From Hormiphora californensis (Eukaryota; Ctenophora; Tentaculata; Cydippida; Pleurobrachiidae), in the NCBI GenBank assembly GCA_020137815.1, contig CM035351.1, positions 5,259,792 through 5,323,791 on the forward strand: DNA of 64,000 bases, read 5' to 3'. Under the pieces are notes generated by a model, which saw only the letters and a program-made list of their open reading frames with translations, was not told the DNA's origin and searched no databases. A program made the position numbers and the translations under genes. This document shows, one piece after another, positions 21,701 to 48,079 of this stretch (position 1 is its first letter; every line of letters starts with the position of its first letter).

Positions 21701-24700
21701 CGCCTTGGTCCAAAGTACCAGTGTACAAATTTTCAGGGGTCTAGCTCAAAAACTGTAGGAGGAGTAGGGAGAAAACAATTATCGGACTAACATTTTGGAA
21801 TTTATTATATGGATTATTTTAGTTAGTCTAGCTATATATAACTTAAACCCACCTTTCATTTCAATCACTCTCTCCAAGTCCATCTTCATTTCCTCTGAGT
21901 AGTTTCTCTCTGCACCGTGTAATTCCTCCATCTGATTACAGGTCTCACTGAAGTCAGTGCTAGCAAACTCAAACAACTGCGATCTCTCCTGGTTCGTAAA
22001 ATACCTAGAAGTGTGGGTTGGTAGGAGGCGAAAGTATTATTCATATTGGCCAGTATTTTGAAATCGGTGTTATAAATTCTGGAAACACAACCACGTAAAA
22101 CATCATCTGAATTCAACTCGTGGACCACAAAAGTGATCATCACCACCTAATATAAAGCATTGATCTCTTACCGGATAGGATCGAATGAGTCTCCTGTAGC
22201 CTGTCGAGTAATCCCATCCTTGAAGACCTGTTTACGATATATCTTCTCCTCAATGGTTCCACAAGTTAGAAGCCGATACACAGTCACGTGTTTCGTCTGG
22301 CCAATCCTGTAGGCCCTGTCCACCGCCTGTGAGTCCGTGGCTGGGTTCCAATTTGGATCATCTGGGGAATTTTTCAGATTACCGGCGTTATTGAGTCGCC
22401 TGAAACTGTGTCTGCGTTACGCACAATAAAAAGTATGATAACTTATCGGAGAATTCTGTGTCCTAACAACAACTTACAAATAACAACTCTATTAGCAGAA
22501 GTTAGATTGAGACCCACGCCTCCCACTTGGGTAGTCAGTAGGAGCACTGAGAATTTGTGGTTTTTGTTGAAGGTGTCAATGATTGTTTGACGATCTGCAG
22601 GCTTGCTGATTGACCCATCTATCCTCAAACACCTCAATCCCTGAAAAGAGAATGTAGGCTCATAATCTCAATTCTCAGCATGCTGACTAACTCTCACTAT
22701 TATCCCGGTTCTAAAAATAACTGAATTACCCGGTCACCGATCATTCTTTCCAAATAGTTGAGAATTTTGAGGGAGGTCGAGAAGAAGAGAGTCCTGTGAC
22801 CGTCATTGTGAAGCAACTCCAGGAGCCGAACAGCAAAGTTCAACTTACACCCCTCCGTCAGGAGCAAGTCGTCAGATGGGTCCGCTGGGAGACGAAGTGA
22901 GTCCAATATCTTCTTATGTTCTTGTTGGCTGGTGGGAAGGGAAGGAGGTATAAACAAGGGGGGGGGAGTTTAGAATCAGGGGAGTTTAGAAACAGGGGAG
23001 TTTAGAAACAGGGGAGTTTAGAAAGGGGGGAGTTTAGAAGCAGGGTAGTTTAGAAACAGGGGAGTTTAGAATCAGGGGAGTTTAGAAACAGGGGAGTTTA
23101 GAAGCAGGGGAGTTTAGAAACAGGGGAGTTTAGAAGCAGGGGAGTTTAGAATCAGGGGAGTTTAGAAACAGGGGAGTTTAGAAACAGGGGAGTTTAGAAG
23201 CAGGGGAGTTTAGAATCAGGGGAGTTTAGAAACAGGGGAGTTTAGAAACAGGGGAGTTTAGAATCAGGGGAGTTTAGAAACAGGGGAGTTTAGAATCAGG
23301 GGAGTTTAGAAACAGGGGAGTTTAGAAGCAGGGGAGTTTAGAATCAGGGGAGTTTAGAATCAGGGGAGTTTAGAAAGAGGGAAGTTTAGAAACAGGGGAG
23401 TTTAGAAACAGGGGAGTTTAGAAGCAGGGGAGTTTAGAAGCAGGGGAGTTTAGAAAGGGGGGAGTTTAGAAGCAGGGTAGTTTAGAAACAGGGGAGTTTA
23501 GAATCAGGGGAGTTTAGAAACAGGGGAGTTTAGAAGCAGGGGAGTTTAGAAACAGGGGAGTTTAGAAGCAGGGGAGTTTAGAATCAGGGGAGTTTAGAAA
23601 CAGGGGAGTTTAGAAACAGGGGAGTTTAGAATCAGGGGAGTTTAGAAACAGGGGAGTTTAGAAGCAGGGGAGTTTAGAAACAGGGGAGTTTAGAAGCAGG
23701 GGAGTTTAGAAACAGGGGAGTTTAGAAACAGGGGAGTTTAGAAGCAGGGGAGTTTAGAAACAGGGGAGTTTAGAAGCAGGGTAGTTTAGAAGCAGGGTAG
23801 TTTAGAAACAGGGGAGTTTAGAAACAGGGGAGTTTAGAAGCAGGGGAGTTTAGAAGCAGGGGAGTTTAGAAACAGGGGAGTTTAGAAACAGGGGAGTTTA
23901 GAAACAGGGGAGTTTAGAAACAGGGGAGTTTAGAAGCAGGGGAGTTTACATATCAACTAAAAAACCAACTCACTTCATGTCCATGTTATCAGCATCCATG
24001 ACCTCTCGTAATGCCTCAAACTTGATAGCCAGCCGTGGATGATCACATATCTTCTTAAGGACAGTTAGAGCAGCGAGGGGAGATTTAGTTTGATTCATGG
24101 CATCCCTCACTGAGTCAAGTGTAAGGAAGGCACTGTAAAGACTATGCTGGACAGGGGACAACTTCAGCCACACGCACAATTCATTCTTCTTGCCTAACTT
24201 CTTCACCCCACTTGATGTATCAACTTTACTGGCCTTTATCTCAGCCTTGGTCCTCCGGAGAAAGTACGAATGGATTACCTTCCGGAGACTCTCAGCCAAC
24301 TTGGCACCCAGTTTTGCTTCAGCCCGAGAGGCATCTTTCTCCCGACCCCGCTCAATGGGTACAATATAGTTGCTCTTGAAGGTAGTCATGGTTCCCAGGA
24401 GTTGGCCTCTTGATACAAAATCAAAGAGGGCCCAGAGTTCCTTGAGATTGTTTTGGATGGGTGTACCCGAGATGAGCAGACGGTTTCGGCATGGTACCTG
24501 GCGGACAGCCTTGCTCGTTTTGGTCGGATTTTTAATCTTATGCCCCTCGTCCAGAACCAGATAGTCCCACTTGAAATTAGAGTTCATCAGAAACTCAAAG
24601 TTCTTCTCGATAATCCCGTAGGTAGTAATCGCAACTCCACCTCGTTTCATGACCTTCTTCACATTACGTTCTCGTTCTGCTTTGGGCCCATGGAACAACT

Positions 24701-26768
24701 GTACTCGGATGCCAGGAGCCCAAACTTTGAATTCCTCCTGCCAGTTATTTACTAACGACAGTGGCATCACCAACATTGCTGACTTGATCTCCTCCATATC
24801 GAACAGAGCGTTTAGGTAGACAATGGTCTGGATGGTTTTACCCAGGCCCATGTCATCACCAAGTATTCCCCCGTGTTCAGCCTGATACAAACTCCACATC
24901 CACTTCACACCGTCCCGCTGATAAGGGTACAACTTATCATGTGTCTCATTGTCCAGGAAAAACCCTTCCCCCATATCCGTGAAGCATGCCTCCTGCTCAG
25001 CCTCTTTGTCCAAGAAGGCCTCGAGTTTCTTAATCCTTGCAAGAAGCTTTTCGTTTGAGTAGATAGCAGCAGCTTTTCTGAAACAATCCAGAGCTTTCTC
25101 AATCTTCTGTTGTTTGTGTGCTAATTTCCCCTTTGTGACCAACTCGTTGTAGGTGGTTTTCTCCTTGCTACTCAGATCACTGAGGGACTGAGCTGCTGCT
25201 GCTATTGGTGACTCATTTTCATTGTCAGCAGCAGAATCCCGCTCAAACTCCAACTGGGCAATCTTTTTCAGTAACTTGTCACTCGGGATCAACTGGTTGG
25301 CCTCTTTGTAAAGATCGATAGCCTCATCAAATAACAGCCTATCTTCTTTATCCTTCGCGTCTTGGATTGTCGCTTCATAAAACTCTCTCACATCCTCGTC
25401 CACTCCACCATTCTCATCCTCCTGAGCCTCCTCGATCTTGTTCTTAACCTTCTCAATCCGCCTCTCTAACTTTTCAGAGTAGTTCATTTGTAGCGCTTCC
25501 TGGTAACATTTGAGGGCAGCCTCCAACTGTCCATCATTCAGCTTCTCCCGACCATCCAGGATCAGATTATTGTATTTTTCAACATCCTGCTCTTTTTCCT
25601 CCTCTCCCTCTTCCTCTCCTTCTCCCTCCTCGGCAACTCCAACTTTCTCCTCTAGCTCCCTGATCTTTTTGACGTAGTAGGGGGTTGGTTTTCGGGCGTG
25701 TAACTCCCGATAAACATCCAAACACTCCTGAATCTGTCCCTTCTTCTCAAGTTCAAGAGCCTCTTTCAGTAGCTCCTTACAGATTTCATCAATATCTGTC
25801 TCCACTACTGATTTGTTATGTTGGATGTCTTGTCGGGTCACATTTCCCACACTCTCTTCCTCCTCCTCTTCTTCCTCTTCTTGGATGTGTTTCTTGATCT
25901 TGTTGATCCTTGTGTTCAACTTGGAGGATGGGTTCATGGCATAGGCCTCTTCGTATAGTGCAAGTGCCTCCCGGTGCTCCTGCTCAGTAAGATGGGCCTT
26001 AGCACTAAGGATTAGTTTGTTATACTGCTCCACATCGAAACTGTAATCAGCTGTTTCATTAGCGATCCTGTTGCTTAGCTCTTCAATTTTCTGTTTTAAC
26101 TTCTCGGATGGATCCACCTCATATGCTGCCTTGTAAAGGGAGATGGCCTCCTGGATATCCCCCGAATCAACGCAGGAACGGGCGTTAATAACCAGCTCAT
26201 TGTACTTCTCAGTGGCAACTTCACTCAGTTCGCTATCATTGGGCTTTGCTCTCACCCGCTCCTCCTCTTCAATCTGGTAGCGAATCTTTTGAATTCTGGT
26301 GGCTAACTTTCTGTCCTCATTCAGGTGAAATGCCTGTTGGTAGCACGCTAAAGCCTCGCGAAGTTTCCCCTGGTTTTTGTACAAATCACGTCCCTCCAGT
26401 AACAACTCGTTATACCGGGTGGAATCAAATGTTCGGTCTCCCTCTGCTAACCCAATAGTGTTGTTGAAGCTCATATCACTACTACTGACATTGTTCTGTC
26501 GGAGAAAAGCTGCAACAGGTGACAGGATAGCTGTTATGTCTGATTGAAGAGCTCTAACTTGGCTGTGGACAGGAGTACTAAAAACGGCAGGACGTTCATT
26601 GTTGTACAATGTTTCAGCAAGGTCTTCAATTTTTTGTTCGATGTCAGATGAAGACCGTATCTTTAAGGCCTCACGGTAGAGAGAAATGGCTGATTCGATA
26701 TCATTTTCAGCCTCCAGTTCTCTTGCTTCTTCGCACAAATTTTCAAACTCTTCTTCGTTATCTGACAT
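18769..26768 (-). CDS. ERCC6L: ERCC6L/PICH-like SNF2 DNA translocase with TPR-like array
   Basis: Nine exons read on the minus strand: 23974-26768, 22730-22928, 22478-22640, 22172-22361, 21853-22004, 20337-20428, 19299-20130, 19062-19191 and 18769-18892. They total 4677 nt, exactly 1559 codons. The first exon holds about eight TPR-like helical repeats (each near 50 residues, often starting YNEL) and then the SNF2 ATPase core with [12 protein letters not shown] (Walker A), VLDEGH (motif II) and ISGTPIQNN. Exons 2-4 supply the second RecA lobe: [28 protein letters not shown] and [13 protein letters not shown]. An acidic Ser/Glu-rich linker and one more TPR-like segment close the protein. In vertebrates ERCC6L (PICH) binds ultrafine anaphase bridges as a Plk1 partner. 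SDHDLLFS after the helicase and the C-terminal TPR favour ERCC6L over ERCC6/CSB. It lies 5' to 3' opposite the secreted-protein gene and 537 bases from TBCK. Confidence 0.93.
18913..19030 (-). repeat. 32-bp tandem array beside the last ERCC6L acceptor
   Basis: Three to four copies of a 32-bp unit. On the gene's strand each begins GTTACTCAAA and ends TTCCCTAG, that is GT...AG. The array lies in the last intron and ends about 20 bases before the true acceptor (TTTTCTAG at 18893-18900). Confidence 0.75.
20613..20835. mobile_element. MITE in an ERCC6L intron
   Basis: Inverted ends CAGTGGTCATCCGACAT and ATGTCGGATGACCACTG continue into long inner inverted repeats (GAAATTCGACCTGAATCTCG and its complement). 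About 220 bp, non-coding. Confidence 0.7.
20845..21088. mobile_element. Second MITE directly adjacent
   Basis: Inverted ends TAGTAGGAGCGGTTAGATC and GATCTAACCGCTCCTACTA, with inner inverted AGTCGCGTGCCACCC. Flanked by TCA on both sides. It starts ten bases after the previous MITE. Confidence 0.7.
21089..21852. other. Remainder of the ERCC6L intron, no feature recognised
   Basis: Moderately CG-containing sequence that may be old repeat DNA. No open frame or terminal inverted repeat was identified. Confidence 0.4.
22950..23956 (-). repeat. 16-bp minisatellite filling an ERCC6L intron
   Basis: About sixty copies of a roughly 16-bp unit (plus-strand GGGGAGTTTAGAAACA and variants). In the gene's direction the unit reads as pyrimidine-rich DNA with TTCTAAAC, a good branch-point match. 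The array extends almost to the acceptor of the second exon (22929) and contains no AG in the sense strand. Confidence 0.9.
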
Positions 26769-27305
26769 CGTCTAAATATGGATGTTAAGATTTGAAATAT
26801 CGTAGAAAGATAAAGATAGAACATGTCTAAGATAGGTGTGGTAAAAGCCCTGGTGAGTGGTGGCTGGTAGGGACGGCGCTAGGCGAGGTCAACGTCTCCC
26901 TGTTCCGGTCAAGGAGTGACACCCTCATAAGCAGGAGTGTACCGACGGGGTGTAGGGGTTGTCCCACGGCAATCAGGGCCCAAGGCTGCCATAGATGCTC
27001 AGTACGAATTACGATCAATTTGTCAACGCTGGTAGCGCGGGATAAGACAGCGCTTTTCAAATTTTTAAAAAAGATTTCAAAAAATCGGCATTTTTTGAGC
27101 AACAACTGAGTTCACAGGCGCGCACTATTTTGAACACCAATGCGCGGCACATGTTTTGCGCGTGCATCCAGAACAGAAACTTTCCTTTAGAGTTTAGATT
27201 TGTGACCGGTCAAGAGGGGCATCTTAAAATACTTGTTTTATGAGAGCAAAAATAATTTCAACAACATCAACATTTAACAATCAATTAACACAAAACAAGA
27301 AAATC
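26769..27305. other. Spacer between ERCC6L start and TBCK end
   Basis: 537 bases with no recognisable gene. It must hold the ERCC6L promoter and the TBCK 3' flank; no core promoter motif was identified. Confidence 0.5.
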
Positions 27306-35647
<8,342 letters not shown>

Positions 35648-36577
35648 AATAAATGCAGCTTCCCTCGAGCTGAAACAGCTGATAGAGAGAGGGAAAATGT
35701 AGAGTTATTTGTGTGAGCGGTATTGAGCGGGGGATGTTTTGTTGCAGTAAAACAAGGTAGTTTTTTTGTCTGGATTCAACACGAAGATGAAAATAGAAAC
35801 ACATATCTGGAATATCACTCTTCTTTTTACTCAAGAGATCACATGGTCAGAAGAATCATAACGATCTCGTTTTGGGTTTCACTAACAAAGACACTTCTAG
35901 CGGGCACGTTAATGGCAAAGCAAGGATTCATCTCTTTTTACCTCGTTTTATCTCTCTCAATCTCGAATCGAGAGACTCTAGATCTCTCTCCCTCCCTCTC
36001 TCCCTCTCTCTCTTTTCTCTCTCTCAATCGTGATGCCATTAACATGCCCACTATTTCATAATGGCCTGCATTAAGTATCAAAAATAAACTATAACTTTCT
36101 TGTTTCTCTCACACATGACACACATTCTGTCCAAAAATCATGCATGATAGGATTTTTATGTGTGATTTGACTACACAGTGTATCAACAACAGTTACACTC
36201 ATTTAGTTCCCCTCATTTCTCGCGTAATAACTGAGCTGTATGTATAATTCTAGTCAAACATTCTCACACACACACACACACGCACAAATGATAACTCAAA
36301 GATTTGTCATTAAAAACACACATTATATCACACGAGATGTAATGTGAAGATCATATCAGCAGCAGATTGGCTGAATGTAACACACACACATACACAGAGT
36401 GATGAGATGTGGGTAATGATACAAAGTACACATTAAAATATTGATTTCCCTTTCTACAATTACAATTAACCATAACATACATCACAAACCATCCTATTAT
36501 ATGATCATCACCCTCTCTATCATTCTACGACTATCTCGCTTCTCTCTCGCACTCCCTTTTGATGCCCTAATGTTCTG
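35648..36577. other. Spacer between TBCK start and AP180 end
   Basis: 930 bases with CT- and CA-rich tracts and no recognisable gene. The AP180 3' UTR probably occupies the right side. Confidence 0.5.
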
Positions 36578-38485
36578 TCAGCCGAATGGATCGAAAGGAT
36601 TGCTACTAGATTGGTTGGTTGGCCGCTGTTGTTGCCCGAACATCATGTTAGCGTTAGTCTGTTGCTGGAAGTTCATGCCTCCCTGCATCATGCCACCTTG
36701 TTGCATGCCCATCATACCACCTCCCTGCATTCTGGGGTTCATACTCATAGAACCCATGGGGGCCATCCCCATACCGCCTCTGTTCCCCATCTGCATACCA
36801 GGGTTCATCGTCATTGATCCTCCCATCCCTCCCATTTGAGGTCCACCCATCCCCATCATCCCTGAGTTCATTCCTGAGTTCATTCCTCCCATCCCAACAG
36901 GCATGGTTCCACCTCCAGGCTGCATCATATTGGGGTACCCTCCTCCTCCTGCCCCAGGACCCCCGGGCCTCACGAACGGGTTGTAGGTAGCCCCGCTTGA
37001 AATGGGCCTAACTGGTCCCAATGCTGGACCACCCTTGCTCCCGGTACCTTGACTGATACTAAAGTTGGACGCAGCGCTCTTCAATCCCAAATCCAGGTCT
37101 TGCATAAGAGTCCGTACATTTTGGGCAGACTGGGGGGCACCTGGCTGAGCACCATTACTTGACAGACTCTCCGGCATCAGAAGGTCATTAGTGATCTCCT
37201 TCGATTCAAAAGTAGCAAAACCATTATCCGTGGGCTCTTGCATCAACAAATCAAAAGTGTTGATTGGGGCAGCCTGAGCTGGGGGCTGTTGGGTGGGCGG
37301 GAGTGTTGAAAACAGATTCGACTCTGTGCTGAAGACATTGAACGATTGCTCAGGTACCATTTGGTTATGAATCAATGGTTTTGGTTCGTCCCAAAGCCCT
37401 GTTAGCTCGTCCATGGTGCTCTTTGGTTGGGGTGGTCGGGGAGGAGGGGCTGCCGCTGTCGGTACAGGATCCGCCAGAAGATCTTGCTGAGGCTCGAAGG
37501 TGTCCCCGAATGGAGATGTTGTTCCAAACGGATCGGAGCTGAACGGATCAGAGTTTGTTGCGGTGACGGGAGCTTTAGAGGGCCCAGCAGAGCTCCTCCC
37601 ACTAACATCTGTTGTCGGGGAAGATATCGGCGTTCCCTTCTTACCCTCCATGCCATTCAAATGGTTTTCCAGTGCCGAGATGAGACTACAGGGAGCGTTG
37701 GACAAATCAGGAACCTCACCCTGATCAATTCCCGCATCTTCAGCGACCTTCAAAAACGCCTCAACTTTACCCATTCGGATGATAAATTTCTTGTAGAGCT
37801 CCAAACTTTCCCGGGCGTGTTTCTTCTCCAAATCGAAAAAGAGTTCCAACATGTTGATTATTCCCTCATTGTAGATCTTGAACAGAGCCACCAGATCCCT
37901 GAAGAGAAGAATAAACGCTGCCCGACTAATCTCCGTGATAATATCAGCGCCACTCAACTCCAAGTTCACGATCCCATCAACCTGTCGCTGAACTATCGGC
38001 AGGTTTGTCAAAAGCTTTTCTATCGATGCTTTACGGAGAAAGTTGGTGCTGCTGATCCTAACGAAGTCAGTGGTAGCCTGTCGATAGCAGTTACACTTTT
38101 CACTGATGTAGTGTCCGTATTTGTTGACAAAGGGTGACATCTCTCCGGAGAGGGGCCCGGTTTTCTCACTCACAAACTCGAAACTATTTCCTTTCGACGC
38201 CATGTACCTCATAAACTTCTCATTTCCCTCGTTCATCAAATGGTGAAGTGATATCATTGCTTTGATGCTCACAACCCAACTTGGATCTTGGACTCGGGCC
38301 AGAAACATGTCAGCACACTCGGGTAGGGACACGTTTGTCTCGTGGGTCGATGAAATGAGGTAATCGAGATGTTTCCTCTTTGGGGCACCCATTTCATGGG
38401 TAGTTGCCTTGCCGACAACTTTAGACACCTCATTACCGGAGATGGTGTACTTTGCCGCGTGTAGCCTGTCTACAACTGACGCCAT
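36578..38485 (-). CDS. AP180/PICALM clathrin-assembly protein, intronless
   Basis: A 635-residue frame from ATG at 38485 to a stop at 36578, uninterrupted by introns. Residues 1 to about 280 form the ANTH domain: KATTHEMGAPKRKHLDYLI contains the basic phosphoinositide-binding stretch (K-x9-KKH type), and LELSGADIITEISR, FFDLEKKHA and FLKVAEDAGI follow in the order usual for the family. The tail is unstructured, with DPF motifs (SDPFSSDPFG), DLL-type clathrin boxes, a Gly/Met-rich segment of GGM repeats and a C-terminal NPFDPFG that should bind EH-domain proteins. It recruits clathrin and AP2 at the plasma membrane in endocytosis. Related animal genes usually have many introns, so the lack of any here suggests retrocopy replacement or intron loss. 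Whether it is orthologous to AP180 or PICALM cannot be told, since that split is vertebrate. Confidence 0.93.
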   Translation of the reverse strand: MASVVDRLHAAKYTISGNEVSKVVGKATTHEMGAPKRKHLDYLISSTHETNVSLPECADMFLARVQDPSWVVSIKAMISLHHLMNEGNEKFMRYMASKGNSFEFVSEKTGPLSGEMSPFVNKYGHYISEKCNCYRQATTDFVRISSTNFLRKASIEKLLTNLPIVQRQVDGIVNLELSGADIITEISRAAFILLFRDLVALFKIYNEGIINMLELFFDLEKKHARESLELYKKFIIRMGKVEAFLKVAEDAGIDQGEVPDLSNAPCSLISALENHLNGMEGKKGTPISSPTTDVSGRSSAGPSKAPVTATNSDPFSSDPFGTTSPFGDTFEPQQDLLADPVPTAAAPPPRPPQPKSTMDELTGLWDEPKPLIHNQMVPEQSFNVFSTESNLFSTLPPTQQPPAQAAPINTFDLLMQEPTDNGFATFESKEITNDLLMPESLSSNGAQPGAPQSAQNVRTLMQDLDLGLKSAASNFSISQGTGSKGGPALGPVRPISSGATYNPFVRPGGPGAGGGGYPNMMQPGGGTMPVGMGGMNSGMNSGMMGMGGPQMGGMGGSMTMNPGMQMGNRGGMGMAPMGSMSMNPRMQGGGMMGMQQGGMMQGGMNFQQQTNANMMFGQQQRPTNQSSSNPFDPFG

Positions 38486-38703
38486 TGAGCATACCCTGAG
38501 CTGAAACAGTGGATATGTTTGTTAAAAGGATAAAATATATAAATCTAAGCTGGGTATCTGTAAGGCAGGATATTACTTCAGGAGTTTACTTAGTTTTTTC
38601 CCTAGATTCTCGATAGTAGACGCCCTACTCAACGAATTTTTACGGTGGGCGGAGGTAATATCATTACTTGTCGTTAGTCGTATTTGAATAAAAATAGCGA
38701 GTT

Positions 38704-38869
38704 ATGGAGGCGAGACACTGTGTTGAGACGCGCACCATTGCGACGCGCATTTTGGCTTTGCGACACGCATGTGCGCGTCGCAATGCCAAAATGCGCGTCG
38801 CAAAGCCAAAATGCGCGTCGCAATGCGCGTCGCAATGGTGCGCGTCTCAACACAGTGTCTCGCCTCCAT
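38704..38869. mobile_element. GC-rich palindromic MITE
   Basis: Perfect inverted ends ATGGAGGCGAGACACTGTG and CACAGTGTCTCGCCTCCAT enclose repeats of GCGACGCGCAT and ATGCGCGTCGCA, so nearly all 166 bp can pair. It is inserted upstream of AP180. Confidence 0.75.
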
Positions 38870-38952
38870 TTGGCAAACGCTGCTGGCAGGTAGTGCTTTT
38901 CAAGCGAGTTCTAATCGCTGAGAACTAGACCCGATTTACCGGGAGAGTAATG

Positions 38953-39252
38953 TCCATTTTTTTTCAACTGTTCACCCCCCAAAGTCGTGCGCGGAATTGT
39001 TTTGCGCGTTTATCACATGTTAACGTGTAGCGCGCGCAGCGTAAATTAAAATATCGCACGCGCACGAGTTGAGGGGTGAACAGTTGAATAAAAATGGACA
39101 TTATACTCCATTTTTTTTCAACTGTTCACCCCCCAAAGTCGTGTGCGGAATTGTTTTGCGCGTCTATCACATGTTAACGTATAGCGCGCGCCACGAAAAT
39201 TCTAAATTTCACTGAAATTTCAATTTTGGGTGAACAGTTGAAAAAAAATGGA
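38953..39252. mobile_element. Two adjacent copies of a ~146-bp MITE
   Basis: Copies at 38953-39098 and 39107-39252. Both have ends TCCATTTTTTTTCAACTGTT and its complement, and share an interior with GCGCGGAATTGTTTTGCGCG. A third copy lies at 55781-55926 in inverse orientation and a fourth is cut by the window end at 63979. Confidence 0.8.
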
Positions 39253-40316
39253 CTTTAAACTTCGGAAATTTAACTTCCCCCGAAATATTTTGCCCATTTT
39301 CACTGAAAATTTAAGATTTTCTTTCAGACTTCAGTGCTGCTGCTTAATTTGACTACGGCACTTCAGCTTCACTCGTCTCTAAATGAAAATGAAAATGAAC
39401 TTCAATATTTATATTTGAGTCATATAAGTGACTCGTCCCGCTCTCACACTATAGACATATACAAATAAGTCATATATATATCCTACAAGGCTGAGAGGCT
39501 TAGAGCTTCAGCAGTTACCTAAAGCGGGCTTGCGACTGAGATGGACAGTAGGCACAGAAACAATGATCTAATAACTATATGGATAGAATGCAATGGGTAG
39601 ATTTAACAGTAAAAATAAATAACTAAGTTAATTAATTATTAAGTTAGAAATAGTTTAATAAGTTAACTAACTATAACTTGCTCCTCACATTCACACACAC
39701 ACATGTCACACACACACACACACATGTCACACATACACACACGTCACACACACAACCGCACCAAAAACAACGCCTTCACACGTCACAAACATACAAACAT
39801 TGTTAAGATTAGTCGGTATAATATAATAATAATCTGCTACAGTGGATGATGGATCCAGGGACCAGGTCTGAGATAGAGGTCAACGCTTCTAAAAAGGTGT
39901 GGTTTTCGATTGGCCTATGCTACAGGCCCTCAAAGAAGAGGAGCCGTGGAAAACGCGCGCACTTGGGGACTGCAGCACATGCCAAGGTTTTCGAAAACGT
40001 TAAAAAAACTTTCTTTGCTTTTTTGGCGGCCCGGATCGCACCACGACACGCGCGCTTACTTCTTATTGCGCGTCATTATTCGCATCGATGATTGCGGTAT
40101 CTGGCGCATTACGGATACGTTAAATTTAAACACGTACTTAACAATAGCAAATTTAATTCATAATAAAACGGATACTTTGTTAATTCTACCATTTAAAAAA
40201 GTAAAAATAATCTAAACGATAGGACTGTTAATAAACTGGGTCACGTTAAAGTTTAATAACTTATTCTAATAAATTAATTTGGCGTCAAACATTGAATTTG
40301 AATCAAAGTAGTAACC
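39253..40316. other. Intergenic, no gene seen
   Basis: Contains CA microsatellite near 39688-39760. Short open frames near 39850-40200 show no family resemblance. Confidence 0.5.
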
Positions 40317-41140
40317 GGGGGGTGCGACATGTTAATTTTGTTAACTTTGTTAATATTAACATCGAGAAAACAGGTGATTTATTAACAAAATTAACAAAAA
40401 GTTAACAAACGTTAACAAATGCCATTTATGCCATCTAAATCACCTTTAGCACGTGTTTTTGGTATTTAACACTTGTTATGCGAGCAAAGATGTTCCTTCT
40501 GCACGATTTACACACCACCACTACCTCTACTACGGCTTTTTTACAGCGATTTGTTCCTCTGTGTAAATTTTAATAAAAACTAGCCAAACTAAACCGCAAT
40601 TGAAGTCAATTGACCCTAATCCACTTTTTTTAACCCTAAAAACTAAATAAGACTCATGAATTTACCATAAAACAAAAATATCCCAAAAATCAATTTTTCT
40701 AAAAAAAACACAAGGATTTGTAGCGAAGCAAATTTTCAATTTTTGACCAAAAATTGATTTTGGAAATATTTTGTTTCTTTTTCCGACAGAAACGTTGTAC
40801 ATCATCTTCTTTCGTTCAAAGAATCGATTATCAATGAAAAAATCACGTTAAAGTGAGATTTTATACGCTAAATTGAAATATTTGTAACTTTTGGATTTTT
40901 ATCGATTTTGAGCCAAAAAACATGTATGTCGGACTTTGGTTATCGGAAGAGGCCTTGTTTGGGTATATATGTGTTAGAAAAGTCATTAAACTATAAAATT
41001 AAACCAGTTAAAGTCGTATTATCAACCAATAAGAACAGTCTTTGCTGATTTGTTAACTTTGTTAATTTTGTTAATTAACGTTAATTAACAAAATCGAAAA
41101 AAAGAGGTGATTTATTAACAATTAACATGTCGTCCCCCCC
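40317..41140. mobile_element. hAT-like non-autonomous element, copy C, with 8-bp target duplication
   Basis: Ends GGGGGGTGCGACATGTTAA and TTAACATGTCGTCCCCCCC. The flanks TAGTAACC (40309-40316) and TAGTAACC (41141-41148) are an exact 8-bp direct repeat, the size made by hAT transposases. The interior matches the copies at 5279 and 9233 with scattered differences. 824 bp, non-coding. Confidence 0.85.
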
Positions 41141-41204
41141 TAGTAACCACACTAAGTCTCACTGCACAGTCATAGCTTAGTACTGAAGCAATTAATCCCT
41201 AATC

Positions 41205-48079
<6,875 letters not shown>

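Noticed and set aside
22950-23956. Telomere-like or CRISPR-like repeat
   Set aside because: The 16-bp unit is not a telomere motif, there are no spacers, and it sits exactly inside an ERCC6L intron.
39846-40215. Two overlapping open frames in the intergenic region
   Set aside because: No domain, signal peptide, splice signals or similarity that I recognise; lengths are within chance expectation.
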